Part shown: positions 42,617 to 51,303 of the stretch, piece by piece
Numbering within the stretch: position 1 is the first letter of the stretch
Layout: the number at the start of each line of letters is the position of its first letter
Source: Xanthomonas arboricola pv. guizotiae
GTDB taxonomy: Bacteria > Pseudomonadota > Gammaproteobacteria > Xanthomonadales > Xanthomonadaceae
Reading direction: 5' to 3'
Assembly (NCBI RefSeq): GCF_002940205.1
Contig: NZ_MDSK01000004.1
Coordinates: 122,330-186,329 of the forward strand
DNA length: 64,000 nucleotides
Made by a program: the position numbers and the translations under genes
The notes under the pieces: generated by a model
Told to the model about the DNA's origin: nothing
Database searches by the model: none
Seen by the model: only the letters and a program-made list of their open reading frames with translations

Positions 42617-44557
42617 ATGTGCGGATTGGCTGGACTGCTGCTGGCCTCGCCACGCATGCATGGCGAACAACTCGATGCCCTGGTGCGGCCGATGGGCGCC
42701 GCCTTGCGTCATCGCGGCCCCGACGATGCCGGCAGCTGGTGCGATGCGCAGGCCGGCGTGGCGCTGGCGCATCAGCGCTTGAGCATCCTGGATCTGTCGC
42801 CGCTGGGCCATCAGCCGATGCGCTCGGCCGATGGCCGTTATGTGCTGGCCTACAACGGCGAGATCTACAACTTCGCGCAGTTGCGCGCGGCGCTGTCCGC
42901 ACTCGGGCACCGCTTCCGCGGTCATTCCGATACGGAAGTGCTGTTGGCGGCGGTGGTGGAGTGGGGGCTGGACGACACCCTGACCCGCTGCAACGGCATG
43001 TTCGCGCTGGCGTTGTGGGACGAGCGCGACACCTGCCTGTCTCTGGCCCGCGACCGCGTCGGCAAGAAGCCGCTGTACTACGGCTGGGCCGGCGACACCC
43101 TGGTGTTCGGGTCCGAACTCAAGGCGCTGTGGCAGCACCCGGACTTCGATAACGGGGTCGATCGCAATGCGCTGACCTTGCTGCTGCGGCTGGGCTACAT
43201 CCCGGCGCCGGCCTGCATCCACGAGCGCACCTTCAAGTTGATGCCCGGGCGGGTGCTGCGGCTGGATGCGCAGATGGTGGCGGCCGGCGCGGCGGCGCAT
43301 CGGCCGGACCAGGCGCAGCAGCCGTTCTGGAACGCGCGCGAGGCGATGCAGCGCGCGCTGGCGGCGCCGTTCACCGGCAGCGATGCACAGGCCGAGGAGC
43401 AACTCGATGCCGTGCTGCGCGATGCGGTGGCGCTGCGCATGGTGGCCGACGTGCCGGTGGGCGTGTTCCTGTCCGGCGGCACCGACTCGTCGATCGTCAC
43501 CGCGATGATGCAGGCGCAGAGCGCCCAGCCGGTGCATACCTTCAGCATCGGCTTCGAAGGTTCGCATCACGACGAAGCGCCGCTGGCGCGCGAGGTGGCC
43601 ACGCATCTGCACACCGACCACACCGAGCTGTATGTCAGCGGCGCCGACGCGCTGGCGGTGGTGCCGACCCTGCCGGACATGTTCGACGAGCCCTTCGCCG
43701 ATGCCTCGCAGGTGCCGACCGCGCTGGTCGCACGGCTGGCGCGCGGCGGGGTGACGGTGGCGCTGTCCGGCGATGGCGGCGACGAGTTGTTCTTCGGCTA
43801 TGGCCGTTACCAGCGTGCGCTGCGCAACTGGCGCATGCACGGGCTGGTGCCGGGGCCGCTGCGGCGGTTGATGGCGCTGGCGGCACGCCGCAACGGCGAG
43901 TCCTCGCGCACCGGCGGCCTGGCCGCGCTGGTGGCCGAGGCCGGCGCACGCGGCATCGGCGACATCTACCGCAACCGCATCTCGCGCTGGCGCGATCCGG
44001 CTGCAGTGGTGCTGGGCGCGACCGAGCCCGACAGTTTCTACAGCCTGGCCGACCCGCTGCACGGCTCCGGCACGCCGGCCGACGCGATGATGCTGGCCGA
44101 CTTTGCCGCCTATCTGCCGGACGATCTGCTGTGCAAGGTGGACCGCACCACCATGGCGGTGGGACTGGAAGCGCGCGCGCCGCTGCTGGATTGGCGGGTG
44201 GCCGAGTTCGCCTGGTCGCTGCCGCTGTCGCTGAAGTACCGCGACGGGGTCAGCAAATACCTGCTCAAGCGCGTGCTGTGCCGCTATCTGCCCGATCCGA
44301 TGGTCTACCGCGGCAAGCGCGGCTTCGGCGCGCCGGTCAGTGCCTGGTTGCGTGGCGACCTGCACGGCTGGGCCGACGATCTGCTGGCGCACGCCACGCT
44401 GGCGCGCGACGGCGTGTTCGCCGCCGACACCGTGGCCGGGCTGTGGAGGGACTTCAACGGCGGCGAGCGCAAATGGCATACGCATCTGTGGACGGTGCTG
44501 ATGTTCCAGGCCTGGCAGGCGCATTGGCGCGCCCAACGCGCCGCGATCGGCCGCTGA
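42617..44557 (+). CDS. asnB: Asparagine synthase (glutamine-hydrolysing)
   Basis: This 646-residue enzyme makes asparagine, or an amide on a related acceptor, from aspartate, ATP and glutamine. Cys2 directly after the initiator Met (MCGLAGLLLA) is the glutaminase nucleophile; RHRGPDDAG and AYNGEIYNF follow. The synthetase domain has the PP-loop S286GGTDSS292 and ALSGDGGDELFFGYGRY. CAGGAG precedes the ATG by 8 nt. The exosortase/capsule-type AsnB proteins have a similar layout, so a role in amidating a cell-surface sugar cannot be excluded. Confidence 0.9.
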   Translation: MCGLAGLLLASPRMHGEQLDALVRPMGAALRHRGPDDAGSWCDAQAGVALAHQRLSILDLSPLGHQPMRSADGRYVLAYNGEIYNFAQLRAALSALGHRFRGHSDTEVLLAAVVEWGLDDTLTRCNGMFALALWDERDTCLSLARDRVGKKPLYYGWAGDTLVFGSELKALWQHPDFDNGVDRNALTLLLRLGYIPAPACIHERTFKLMPGRVLRLDAQMVAAGAAAHRPDQAQQPFWNAREAMQRALAAPFTGSDAQAEEQLDAVLRDAVALRMVADVPVGVFLSGGTDSSIVTAMMQAQSAQPVHTFSIGFEGSHHDEAPLAREVATHLHTDHTELYVSGADALAVVPTLPDMFDEPFADASQVPTALVARLARGGVTVALSGDGGDELFFGYGRYQRALRNWRMHGLVPGPLRRLMALAARRNGESSRTGGLAALVAEAGARGIGDIYRNRISRWRDPAAVVLGATEPDSFYSLADPLHGSGTPADAMMLADFAAYLPDDLLCKVDRTTMAVGLEARAPLLDWRVAEFAWSLPLSLKYRDGVSKYLLKRVLCRYLPDPMVYRGKRGFGAPVSAWLRGDLHGWADDLLAHATLARDGVFAADTVAGLWRDFNGGERKWHTHLWTVLMFQAWQAHWRAQRAAIGR

Positions 44558-44633
44558 GGCAGCCGCGCTTCACCGGGTCTGAGCGCCAGGCTCACTAGAG
44601 TCGGGCGCTGATTCCCCCAATGGAGCGTTCCCC

Positions 44634-45188
44634 ATGAGCAAGATCACCATCGCCGTGCTGGTCGGCAGCCTGCGTGCAGCGTCCTACAACCGCCAACTGG
44701 CGCGCGCGCTGGAGCATCTGGCCGGCGACAAGGCCGTGTTCGAGTATGTGGAGATCGGCGACATCCCGCAGTACAACCAGGACCGCGATGGCGACTACCC
44801 GGCCGCAGGCACGCGGCTGAAGCAACAGATCCGGTCGGCCGACGCGGTGCTGTTCGTGACCCCGGAGTACAACCGCTCGATTCCCGGCGTGCTCAAGAAC
44901 GCCCTCGATACCGGCTCGCGCCCGTACGGCGACAGCGCGTTTGCAGGCAAGCCGGCCGCCGTGGTCGGCATCTCGGTCGGGGCGATCGGCACCGCCACCG
45001 CGCAGCAGCACCTGCGCAATGTGCTGTCGTATCTGGACATGCGGGTGCTCGGCCAGCCGGAAGTCTTCCTGCAGTACAAGGACGGCCTGTTCGGTGCCGA
45101 CGATCAGGTCGCCAACGCCGACAGCCGCAAGTTCCTGCAGGGCTTCGTCGACGCCTTCCTGGGCCTGGTCGAACAGTCCAAGCGTTGA
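44634..45188 (+). CDS. NADPH-dependent FMN reductase (chromate/quinone reductase type)
   Basis: This 184-residue flavodoxin-like enzyme has the FMN phosphate loop VGSLRAASYNRQLARAL and the family hallmark FVTPEYNRSIPGVLKNALD, with GISVGAIGTATAQQHLRNVL contacting the flavin. Proteins of this group reduce FMN, quinones, azo dyes or chromate. GGAG lies 8 nt before the ATG. It lies between asnB and dnaB; no operon partner is evident. Confidence 0.9.
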   Translation: MSKITIAVLVGSLRAASYNRQLARALEHLAGDKAVFEYVEIGDIPQYNQDRDGDYPAAGTRLKQQIRSADAVLFVTPEYNRSIPGVLKNALDTGSRPYGDSAFAGKPAAVVGISVGAIGTATAQQHLRNVLSYLDMRVLGQPEVFLQYKDGLFGADDQVANADSRKFLQGFVDAFLGLVEQSKR

Positions 45189-45324
45189 GTTGACCACAGC
45201 GGTGTTGGGCCTGGAGACAGCCGCCAACTGGCACCGGTGACGCGGTGCAAACCCCGGCGCAGCAAGCGTCTCGGCAGTTGCGACAGCGGTCGCGTAGAAC
45301 GGTGATGCACCGGCTGTCCACCAG

Positions 45325-45333
45325 TTATCCACA
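45325..45333. promoter_or_regulatory. DnaA box upstream of dnaB
   Basis: TTATCCACA at 45325-45333 is a perfect match to the high-affinity DnaA box and lies 77 bp before the dnaB start codon. I see no second perfect box nearby, so an origin is unlikely. Control of dnaB by DnaA is the simplest inference. Confidence 0.7.
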
Positions 45334-45409
45334 GAGTTGTGCATGGTCGCCGGCGCCGCCGATGACTATGCTTCCTGCCCTCGTCCCCCCGTGTCAGGTC
45401 TGTTTGTCC

Positions 45410-46840
45410 ATGTCCGCTCGTCCTGGTTTCCGTTCCAAGCGCAATCGCGATCGCGACGACGACGATTACGATCGTCCCGAGCCGCGGCTTGACCAGTTGC
45501 GGGTGCCGCCGCATTCGGTCGAGGCCGAGCAGGCCGTGCTCGGCGGGTTGATGCTGGCGCCGGATGCGTTCGATCGGGTCAACGACCAGCTGACCGAAAA
45601 CGACTTCTACCGCCGCGATCACCGGCTGATCTACCGCGCGATTCGCGAACTGAACGAGAAGGACCGCCCCTTCGATGCGGTGACCCTGGGCGAGTGGTTC
45701 GAATCGCAGGGCAAGCTGGAGCAGGTCGGCGATGGCGCCTACCTGATCGAGCTGGCCAGCACCACGCCTTCGGCAGCCAATATCGCCGCATACGCGGAGA
45801 TCGTGCGTGACAAGGCGGTGTTGCGGCAGCTGATCGAAGTGGGCACCACCATCGTCAACGACGGCTTCCAGCCGGAGGGGCGCGACAGCGTGGAGTTGCT
45901 GTCGTCGGCGGAAAAGGCGGTGTTCAAGATCGCCGAGGCCGGCGCGCGCGGGCGCACCGACTTCGTGGCGATGCCGGGCGCGCTGAAGGACGCCTTCGAG
46001 GAATTGCGCAGCCGTTTCGAAAACGGCGGCAACATCACCGGCCTGCCGACCGGCTACAACGATTTCGATGCGATGACTTCCGGCCTGCAGCCGACCGACC
46101 TGATCATCCTGGCCGCGCGTCCGGCAATGGGCAAGACCACGTTCGCGCTGAATATCGCCGAATATGCCGCGATCAAATCCAAGAAGGGCGTGGCGGTATT
46201 CTCGATGGAAATGTCGGCATCGCAGCTGGCGATGCGCCTGATCTCGTCCAATGGCCGCATCAATGCGCAACGCCTGCGTACCGGCGCGCTGGAAGACGAG
46301 GACTGGGCGCGCGTGACCGGCGCGATCAAGATGCTCAAGGAAACCAAGATCTTCATCGACGACACGCCGGGCGTGTCGCCGGAAGTGCTGCGCTCCAAGT
46401 GCCGCCGACTCAAGCGCGAGCACGACCTGGGCCTGATCGTCATCGACTACCTGCAGCTGATGTCGGTACCGGGTAACAGCGAAAACCGCGCGACCGAAAT
46501 CTCGGAGATCTCGCGTTCGCTCAAGGGCCTGGCCAAGGAGCTCAACGTGCCGGTGATTGCGTTGTCGCAGCTCAACCGCTCACTGGAAACACGCACCGAC
46601 AAGCGCCCGGTGATGGCCGACCTGCGCGAATCCGGCGCGATCGAGCAGGACGCGGACATGATCGTGTTCATCTATCGCGACGACTATTACAACAAGGAAA
46701 ATTCGCCGGACAAGGGCCTGGCCGAGATCATCATCGGCAAGCACCGCGGTGGACCGACCGGGTCGTGCAAGCTCAAGTTCTTCGGCGAATACACCCGATT
46801 CGACAATCTGGCCCACGATTCGGTGGGCAGTTTCGAATAA
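45410..46840 (+). CDS. dnaB: Replicative DNA helicase DnaB
   Basis: This 476-residue hexameric helicase unwinds DNA at the replication fork. A basic, acidic-tailed N-terminus (RSKRNRDRDDDDYDR) precedes the helical primase-binding domain (PPHSVEAEQAVLGGLML). The RecA-like motor has Walker A ARPAMGKTTFAL (K242), LIVIDYLQLM as Walker B and SQLNRSLETRTDKRPVMADL. The start at ATG 45410 is the closest to the conserved N-terminus; the disordered extension is longer than in E. coli. A DnaA box lies upstream. Confidence 0.95.
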   Translation: MSARPGFRSKRNRDRDDDDYDRPEPRLDQLRVPPHSVEAEQAVLGGLMLAPDAFDRVNDQLTENDFYRRDHRLIYRAIRELNEKDRPFDAVTLGEWFESQGKLEQVGDGAYLIELASTTPSAANIAAYAEIVRDKAVLRQLIEVGTTIVNDGFQPEGRDSVELLSSAEKAVFKIAEAGARGRTDFVAMPGALKDAFEELRSRFENGGNITGLPTGYNDFDAMTSGLQPTDLIILAARPAMGKTTFALNIAEYAAIKSKKGVAVFSMEMSASQLAMRLISSNGRINAQRLRTGALEDEDWARVTGAIKMLKETKIFIDDTPGVSPEVLRSKCRRLKREHDLGLIVIDYLQLMSVPGNSENRATEISEISRSLKGLAKELNVPVIALSQLNRSLETRTDKRPVMADLRESGAIEQDADMIVFIYRDDYYNKENSPDKGLAEIIIGKHRGGPTGSCKLKFFGEYTRFDNLAHDSVGSFE

Positions 46841-46942
46841 ACCTCCTGCGTGATGCCGGGCGGCAATGCGTCGCTGCGGCATCGCGCCATCCTTGCATCT
46901 GCTGGCTTATGCTGCGCGCCTCATCGCCGCTGCCGAGCTTGT

Positions 46943-48361
46943 ATGTCCTACGCCATCGTCTGGTTCCGTCGCGATCTGCGCCTGCAGGACAACCCGGCCT
47001 TGCAGGCTGCGCTGGATGCGGGGCATCAGCCGATTCCGCTGTATATCGATGCGCCGCACGAAGAGGGCGAGTGGACGCCGGGCGCCGCCTCGCGGAGCTG
47101 GCGGCATCGCTCGCTCGCGGCGCTGGATGCGGCCCTGCGCGCACTGGGCAGCGGTCTGGTGATGCGCGCCGGTGACAGCGCGCAGGTGCTGGACGAGGTG
47201 ATCGCGCAGACCGAGGCGGTGGCGGTGTACTGGAACCGCAAGTACGAGCCGGCCACGCAGCCGCGCGATGCGCAGATCAAGCGCAGCCTGCGCGAGCGCG
47301 GGATCGACGTGCAGAGCTGCAACGCCGCACTGATGTTCGAACCATGGCAATTGACGACCCAGCAGGGCGGCCCGTACAAGGTGTTCACCCCGTTCTGGCG
47401 CAATGCGCTCACCCAGCTGCAATTGCCGGCTGCGGTGCCGGCACCGCGCAGCCTGCCGCCGTTGCCTGCGCAATTGAAGAGCGCTGCGCTGGACACGCTG
47501 GGGCTGCGGCCGGCGCTGGACTGGGATGGAGGCTTCTGGGAGCACTGGCAGCCTGGCGAGGCCGGCGCGCACGAGATGCTGGAGATCTTCATCGATGGCG
47601 CGCTGTCCGGTTATCGCGAAAACCGCGACCGGCCCGACCGGGTCGGCACCTCGCAGTTGTCGCCGCATCTGCACTTCGGCGAGATCGCGCCGTGGCGGAT
47701 CGCCAGCACGCTGGAGGCCAATCGCAACGCACGCAACGCTGCGGAAATCGACGGTTACATCCGCCAGCTGGGCTGGCGCGATTTCGCGTATCACCTGCTG
47801 CACCATTTTCCCGACACCACCAACCAGAATCTCAACCCGCGCTTCGAAGGTTTCGACTGGGCCAGGCCTGACCCGGTCGCGTTGCAGGCCTGGCAGCGCG
47901 GCCGCACCGGCATTCCGATCGTCGATGCCGGCATGCGCCAGCTCTGGCACACCGGCTGGATGCACAACCGCGTGCGCATGATCGTGGCGAGTTTGTTGTG
48001 CAAGCATCTGCGCGTGCACTGGATCGAAGGCGCGCGCTGGTTCTGGGACACCCTGGTGGATGCGGACCTGGCCAACAACACCCTGGGCTGGCAATGGGTG
48101 GCCGGTACCGGTGCCGATGCGGCGCCGTATTTCCGTGTGTTCAATCCGGTCACGCAGGCGGAGAAGTTCGATCCTCAGGCCGCATACATCACGCGCTGGG
48201 TCCCCGAGCTCGGCAAGCTTGCGGTCAAGGAACGCTTCGCGCCGTGGCTGCATCCGTTGTCGCTGGCGCGCCTGGCACCGGCGTATCCGCGCACGCCGAT
48301 CATCGGCCTGGCCGAAGGCCGCGACGCGGCGCTGGCGGCGTATGCGAGGACGCGCGGCTAA
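46943..48361 (+). CDS. phrB: Deoxyribodipyrimidine photolyase
   Basis: This 472-residue flavoenzyme uses blue light to split UV-induced pyrimidine dimers. The N-terminal antenna domain starts MSYAIVWFRRDLRLQDNPAL. The FAD-binding C-terminal domain shows TGIPIVDAGMRQLWHTGWMH, NRVRMIVASLLCKHL, NNTLGWQWVAGTGADAAPYF and RVFNPVTQAEKFDPQ, typical of class I CPD photolyases. Start at ATG 46943, 103 bp after dnaB. A DASH-type or cryptochrome function cannot be fully excluded from motifs alone. Confidence 0.9.
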   Translation: MSYAIVWFRRDLRLQDNPALQAALDAGHQPIPLYIDAPHEEGEWTPGAASRSWRHRSLAALDAALRALGSGLVMRAGDSAQVLDEVIAQTEAVAVYWNRKYEPATQPRDAQIKRSLRERGIDVQSCNAALMFEPWQLTTQQGGPYKVFTPFWRNALTQLQLPAAVPAPRSLPPLPAQLKSAALDTLGLRPALDWDGGFWEHWQPGEAGAHEMLEIFIDGALSGYRENRDRPDRVGTSQLSPHLHFGEIAPWRIASTLEANRNARNAAEIDGYIRQLGWRDFAYHLLHHFPDTTNQNLNPRFEGFDWARPDPVALQAWQRGRTGIPIVDAGMRQLWHTGWMHNRVRMIVASLLCKHLRVHWIEGARWFWDTLVDADLANNTLGWQWVAGTGADAAPYFRVFNPVTQAEKFDPQAAYITRWVPELGKLAVKERFAPWLHPLSLARLAPAYPRTPIIGLAEGRDAALAAYARTRG

Positions 48362-48521
48362 GCGCGCGCGGCAGGGCGAGCGACTTCCTGATTGCGTGGT
48401 CAGCTGATGCTCGCTTCTGCGTGTTTTCTTCTGCAAGGCTGAAGCGTTGCAGGCGCGCGCTGCGACGCTTGTTTCGCACATCAGCGAATGCGTGACGCGG
48501 ATACATGTTGCTGTCCAAGTA

Positions 48522-48533
48522 GAAAACGTTTTC
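48522..48533. promoter_or_regulatory. Perfect 12-nt palindrome upstream of the OmpA-type lipoprotein
   Basis: GAAAACGTTTTC is fully palindromic and lies 121 bp before the lipoprotein start. Its extension AAACGTTTTCCTG is identical on the minus strand to the box 21 bp before the M14 peptidase gene. Possible shared operator. Confidence 0.4.
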
Positions 48534-48653
48534 CTGAATGCAGCACTAGCTGCGTGCGATTGGAGGTCGGTTTCATCATGCGCCAGTCGCGTCGGCCTGT
48601 TTATCCTCGCTGACACGATTGAGTGCCGGATGGTCCGGCAACAGGAGAACACC

Positions 48654-49379
48654 ATGTCCCCAGCAGCCACCAAGAGCCTTGCCGTTGCCCTGGCCAGCGC
48701 CATTGCGTTGTCCGCCTGCGCCACCGGCGGCTCGTATGTGCAGCGCGACCAGTACGGCGAGCAGACCCAACAGCAGAACCGCACCGGCCGCAATGCGCTG
48801 ATCGGCACCGCGATCGGCGTGGCCGCCGGTCTGCTGACCGGCGACAGCGCCACCGAGCGTCGTCAGCATGCGATGGTCGGCGCCGGCATTGGCGCGCTCA
48901 GCGGCGCGGCGGTTGGCCAGTACCAGGATCGCCAGGAGCGCGCACTGCGTGAGCGCACCGCCAACACCGGGATCGAAGTGCAGCGCCAGGGCGACAACAT
49001 CACCCTGAACCTGCCCGACGGCATCACCTTCGACTTCGGCAAGTCTGCGTTGAAGCCGCAGTTCTACAGCGCGCTCAATGGCGTGGCGTCCACACTGCGC
49101 GAGTACAACCAGACCATGGTGGAAGTGGTCGGTCATACCGACAGCGTCGGCAGCGACGCGGTCAACCAGCGCCTGTCCGAAGAGCGTGCGGGCGCGGTCG
49201 CGCAGTATCTGACCGCACAAGGCGTGCAGCGTGAGCGCATGGAAACCATGGGCGCCGGCAAGCGCTACCCGATCGCCGACAACAGCACCGATGCCGGCCG
49301 CGCACAGAACCGCCGCGTCGAAATCCGCCTGATCCCGCTGCGCTCGGAGGGTGCCGGGAACAACACGGGCATGCGTTGA
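48654..49379 (+). CDS. OmpA-family lipoprotein with glycine zipper (YiaD-like)
   Basis: This 241-residue outer membrane lipoprotein has lipobox IALSAC (about residue 21). A glycine zipper follows (NALIGTAIGVAAGLLTGDS, AMVGAGIGALSGAAVGQY). The C-terminal OmpA-like peptidoglycan-binding domain includes VEVVGHTDSVGSDAVNQRLS and NRRVEIRLIP, with the aspartate and arginine that bind diaminopimelate. AGGAG lies 7 nt before the ATG. It probably tethers the outer membrane to peptidoglycan. A terminator lies 55 bp after the stop. Confidence 0.9.
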   Translation: MSPAATKSLAVALASAIALSACATGGSYVQRDQYGEQTQQQNRTGRNALIGTAIGVAAGLLTGDSATERRQHAMVGAGIGALSGAAVGQYQDRQERALRERTANTGIEVQRQGDNITLNLPDGITFDFGKSALKPQFYSALNGVASTLREYNQTMVEVVGHTDSVGSDAVNQRLSEERAGAVAQYLTAQGVQRERMETMGAGKRYPIADNSTDAGRAQNRRVEIRLIPLRSEGAGNNTGMR

Positions 49380-49434
49380 GTTTGCCGCACTGAATCGTGG
49401 CGAGTCGACTGACGAGCCGCGATGAGTAAGCAAG

Positions 49435-49463
49435 ACAGGCTGCGAAAGCGGCCTGTTTTTTTT
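49435..49463 (+). terminator. Terminator after the OmpA-type lipoprotein
   Basis: ACAGGC (49435-49440) and GCCTGT (49451-49456) pair; inner bases extend the stem to a GAAA tetraloop. A run of eight T residues follows. Confidence 0.88.
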
Positions 49464-49508
49464 GCGCTGCGAATTTTTGATCAGGCGCGCGTCGGGTGCA
49501 AAGCTACC

Positions 49509-49578
49509 GATCTGCGGGTTTTCTGCAGGGCGCTTGCCCGCCCACCATCGCAGGACACGCCGCAAGTACGTCCGTGTA
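49509..49578. repeat. Half copy of the dispersed inverted-repeat element
   Basis: From GATCTGCG at 49509 through GTGTA at 49578, the sequence matches 6846-6915; within the left arm and its following segment (46 nt) there are three mismatches. The right arm (GTCCCGCGACGGTGGGCGGG) found at the first copy is missing here. Confidence 0.7.
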
Positions 49579-49915
49579 AGACACCGCGCACTCGACCGAC
49601 TGGTCTTTTGACTTGCAGCTAGACGTTATCGCTAGGCATTGACCAACGCAGCTTCGGATCTCCAGATCACGCTAAAGCTCGCGCGCGGTCGCTTCAAGAT
49701 TGCATCGGTCGACAGCGGTATGGTGACTTCGCCACGACCAAAAGTGCCGGCGCTGGATGGCCTCGACACTCCGGCAGGAATTCGGGATTCGGGATTCGAG
49801 ATTTGTAGCAGCCGGGACGTTTTCGCTTGTACGGGCAACGTCTCCCCATCACCCTTCGGGCACCTTCTCCCGAGGGGGACGAGGGTGCCCCGTTAGGCGA
49901 CTGTCCGAGTGCGGA
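49579..49915. other. Intergenic region before the LysR gene
   Basis: About 340 bp without a supported gene. It holds a GGGATTCGGGATTCG run (49783-49800) related to the repeats at 25.5 kb, and an Arg/Gly-coding GC-rich end (49860-49900) with short complementary stretches around CCCTCG/CGAGGG. It probably carries repeats only. Confidence 0.4.
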
Positions 49916-50950
49916 CTACGCCGTGACGTTTTCCAGGATGCGCTTGCCTTCTGCACGCAATTCCGCGTCTGCGCCGACCTCGATCTTTGCATCGTTGTCG
50001 GCCTTTTGCGCCGCCAGACGCGCAGGGCACTGCGCCATCATGTAGTCCGCATCGAAGTTCATGCGCGTGACCAGGAAGTCCACGAAGGCGCGCACTTTCG
50101 GCGAAACCAGGCGGCCGCCGGCGAACACCGCGTTGAAGTCCACCTCCGGCCCGGTCCATCCCGCGAGCACCCGACGGACCAGACCCGATTGCACGAACGG
50201 CTTGGCCATCACATCGCCGGTCAACAACAAGCCTTCGCCGCTTAATACCGCGCCATTGAGCGCGGCCGGGTCGTTGGCCACCATCAACGGATTGACCGGG
50301 AAATCGCGCACATCGCTGCCGTCGCTGAGCGACCAGAAGAAACGGTTGTTGTGCACGTTGCGGTTCTTGCGCAGCGCCAGCGTGCGATGGAACTGCAGCT
50401 CGTCCGGGTGCAGCGGCTCGCCATAGCGCTCGATGTAGGACGGGCTGGCAAAGACCTGCGTGCGCAGGCTGCCGAGCTTGCGCGCCACCAGGTTGGAATC
50501 GGGCAGCGCGCCGACCCGCAGGGCCATGTCGGCTTCGCCGCCGATCAGGTCCAGCTTTTCGTTGCCCAGATGCATGTCCAGCTGGATTTCCGGGTACTGC
50601 GCATGGAACTCGCCCAGCAACGGTGCGATCCAGGTGATGCCCAGCGAGTAGGGCACGGTGAAGCGCAGCCAGCCGCGCGGGCCGGATTGCAGTTGCCCGA
50701 CGGCGCTCTCGGCTTCGTCCAGCTCGCGTGCGATGCGTTGGCAATGTTCGTGATAGACCGAGCCGGCTTCGGTCAGGCCGATGCGGCGCGTGGTCCGGTG
50801 CAGCAGGCGGGCGCCCAGGCGGGTTTCCAGTTCCTGCACCTTGCGGCTGACGGTGGTCTTGGGCAGGCCAAGCGCATTGGCGGCGGCGATGAAGCTGCCT
50901 TGCTCGACCACCTTGACGAAGATCAGGGTGTCGTTGAGATCGTGAGTCAT
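49916..50950 (-). CDS. LysR-family regulator divergent to RND efflux operon
   Basis: This 344-residue protein has an N-terminal HTH (FVKVVEQGSFIAAANALGLP, KTTVSRKVQELETRLGARLL) and a two-lobed effector domain (GPRGWLRFTVPYSLGITWIA onward). The first-strand pattern resembles the DhcR/CrgA-type group. It lies 353 bp from the start of a five-gene efflux operon on the opposite strand, the arrangement of regulators such as MexT that activate RND pumps. Its C-terminal 45 residues are rich in Ala and Asp and extend past the usual fold. The inducer is unknown. Confidence 0.88.
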   Translation of the reverse strand: MTHDLNDTLIFVKVVEQGSFIAAANALGLPKTTVSRKVQELETRLGARLLHRTTRRIGLTEAGSVYHEHCQRIARELDEAESAVGQLQSGPRGWLRFTVPYSLGITWIAPLLGEFHAQYPEIQLDMHLGNEKLDLIGGEADMALRVGALPDSNLVARKLGSLRTQVFASPSYIERYGEPLHPDELQFHRTLALRKNRNVHNNRFFWSLSDGSDVRDFPVNPLMVANDPAALNGAVLSGEGLLLTGDVMAKPFVQSGLVRRVLAGWTGPEVDFNAVFAGGRLVSPKVRAFVDFLVTRMNFDADYMMAQCPARLAAQKADNDAKIEVGADAELRAEGKRILENVTA

Positions 50951-51303
50951 GGACTGCCTTCCGGGGGGTCAGGAGGGATTAGACCGCTTGCGGGACGATT
51001 ATTCCCCTAAATCCGGACTAATCAAGTGCTGGTTTGGGGCCTAACTTATGCGGCGTCCCCTCCATACAGGAGCACGGCCATGTGGTTGTGCAATGTTTTC
51101 GGCTTGTCGTCCACATCGCGTAGCGCCATCGAAGGTGCCTTCGATCCAGTGGTTTCCACCGCGAGAGGCCCGCATGCCGGCGTTTCGCGCACATTTTCGA
51201 CGTCGCCCAGGCGTCAGGCCGGCGGCGCGCCAGCGCAGCGGACTGGACTGTCGGCGCGTCTGGCGCAGCGTGGAATTGTCCCGATGTCGGGAGTGAAAGT
51301 CCC
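50951..51303. promoter_or_regulatory. Divergent control region between lysR and the RND operon
   Basis: GATTA (50997-51001) and TAATC (51019-51023) frame a 27-nt inverted site, a plausible LysR-type box placed 47-73 bp from the regulator start. The next 280 bp toward the operon are unusually long for a promoter alone and contain no supported gene. A small peptide or attenuator is possible but not shown. Confidence 0.45.
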
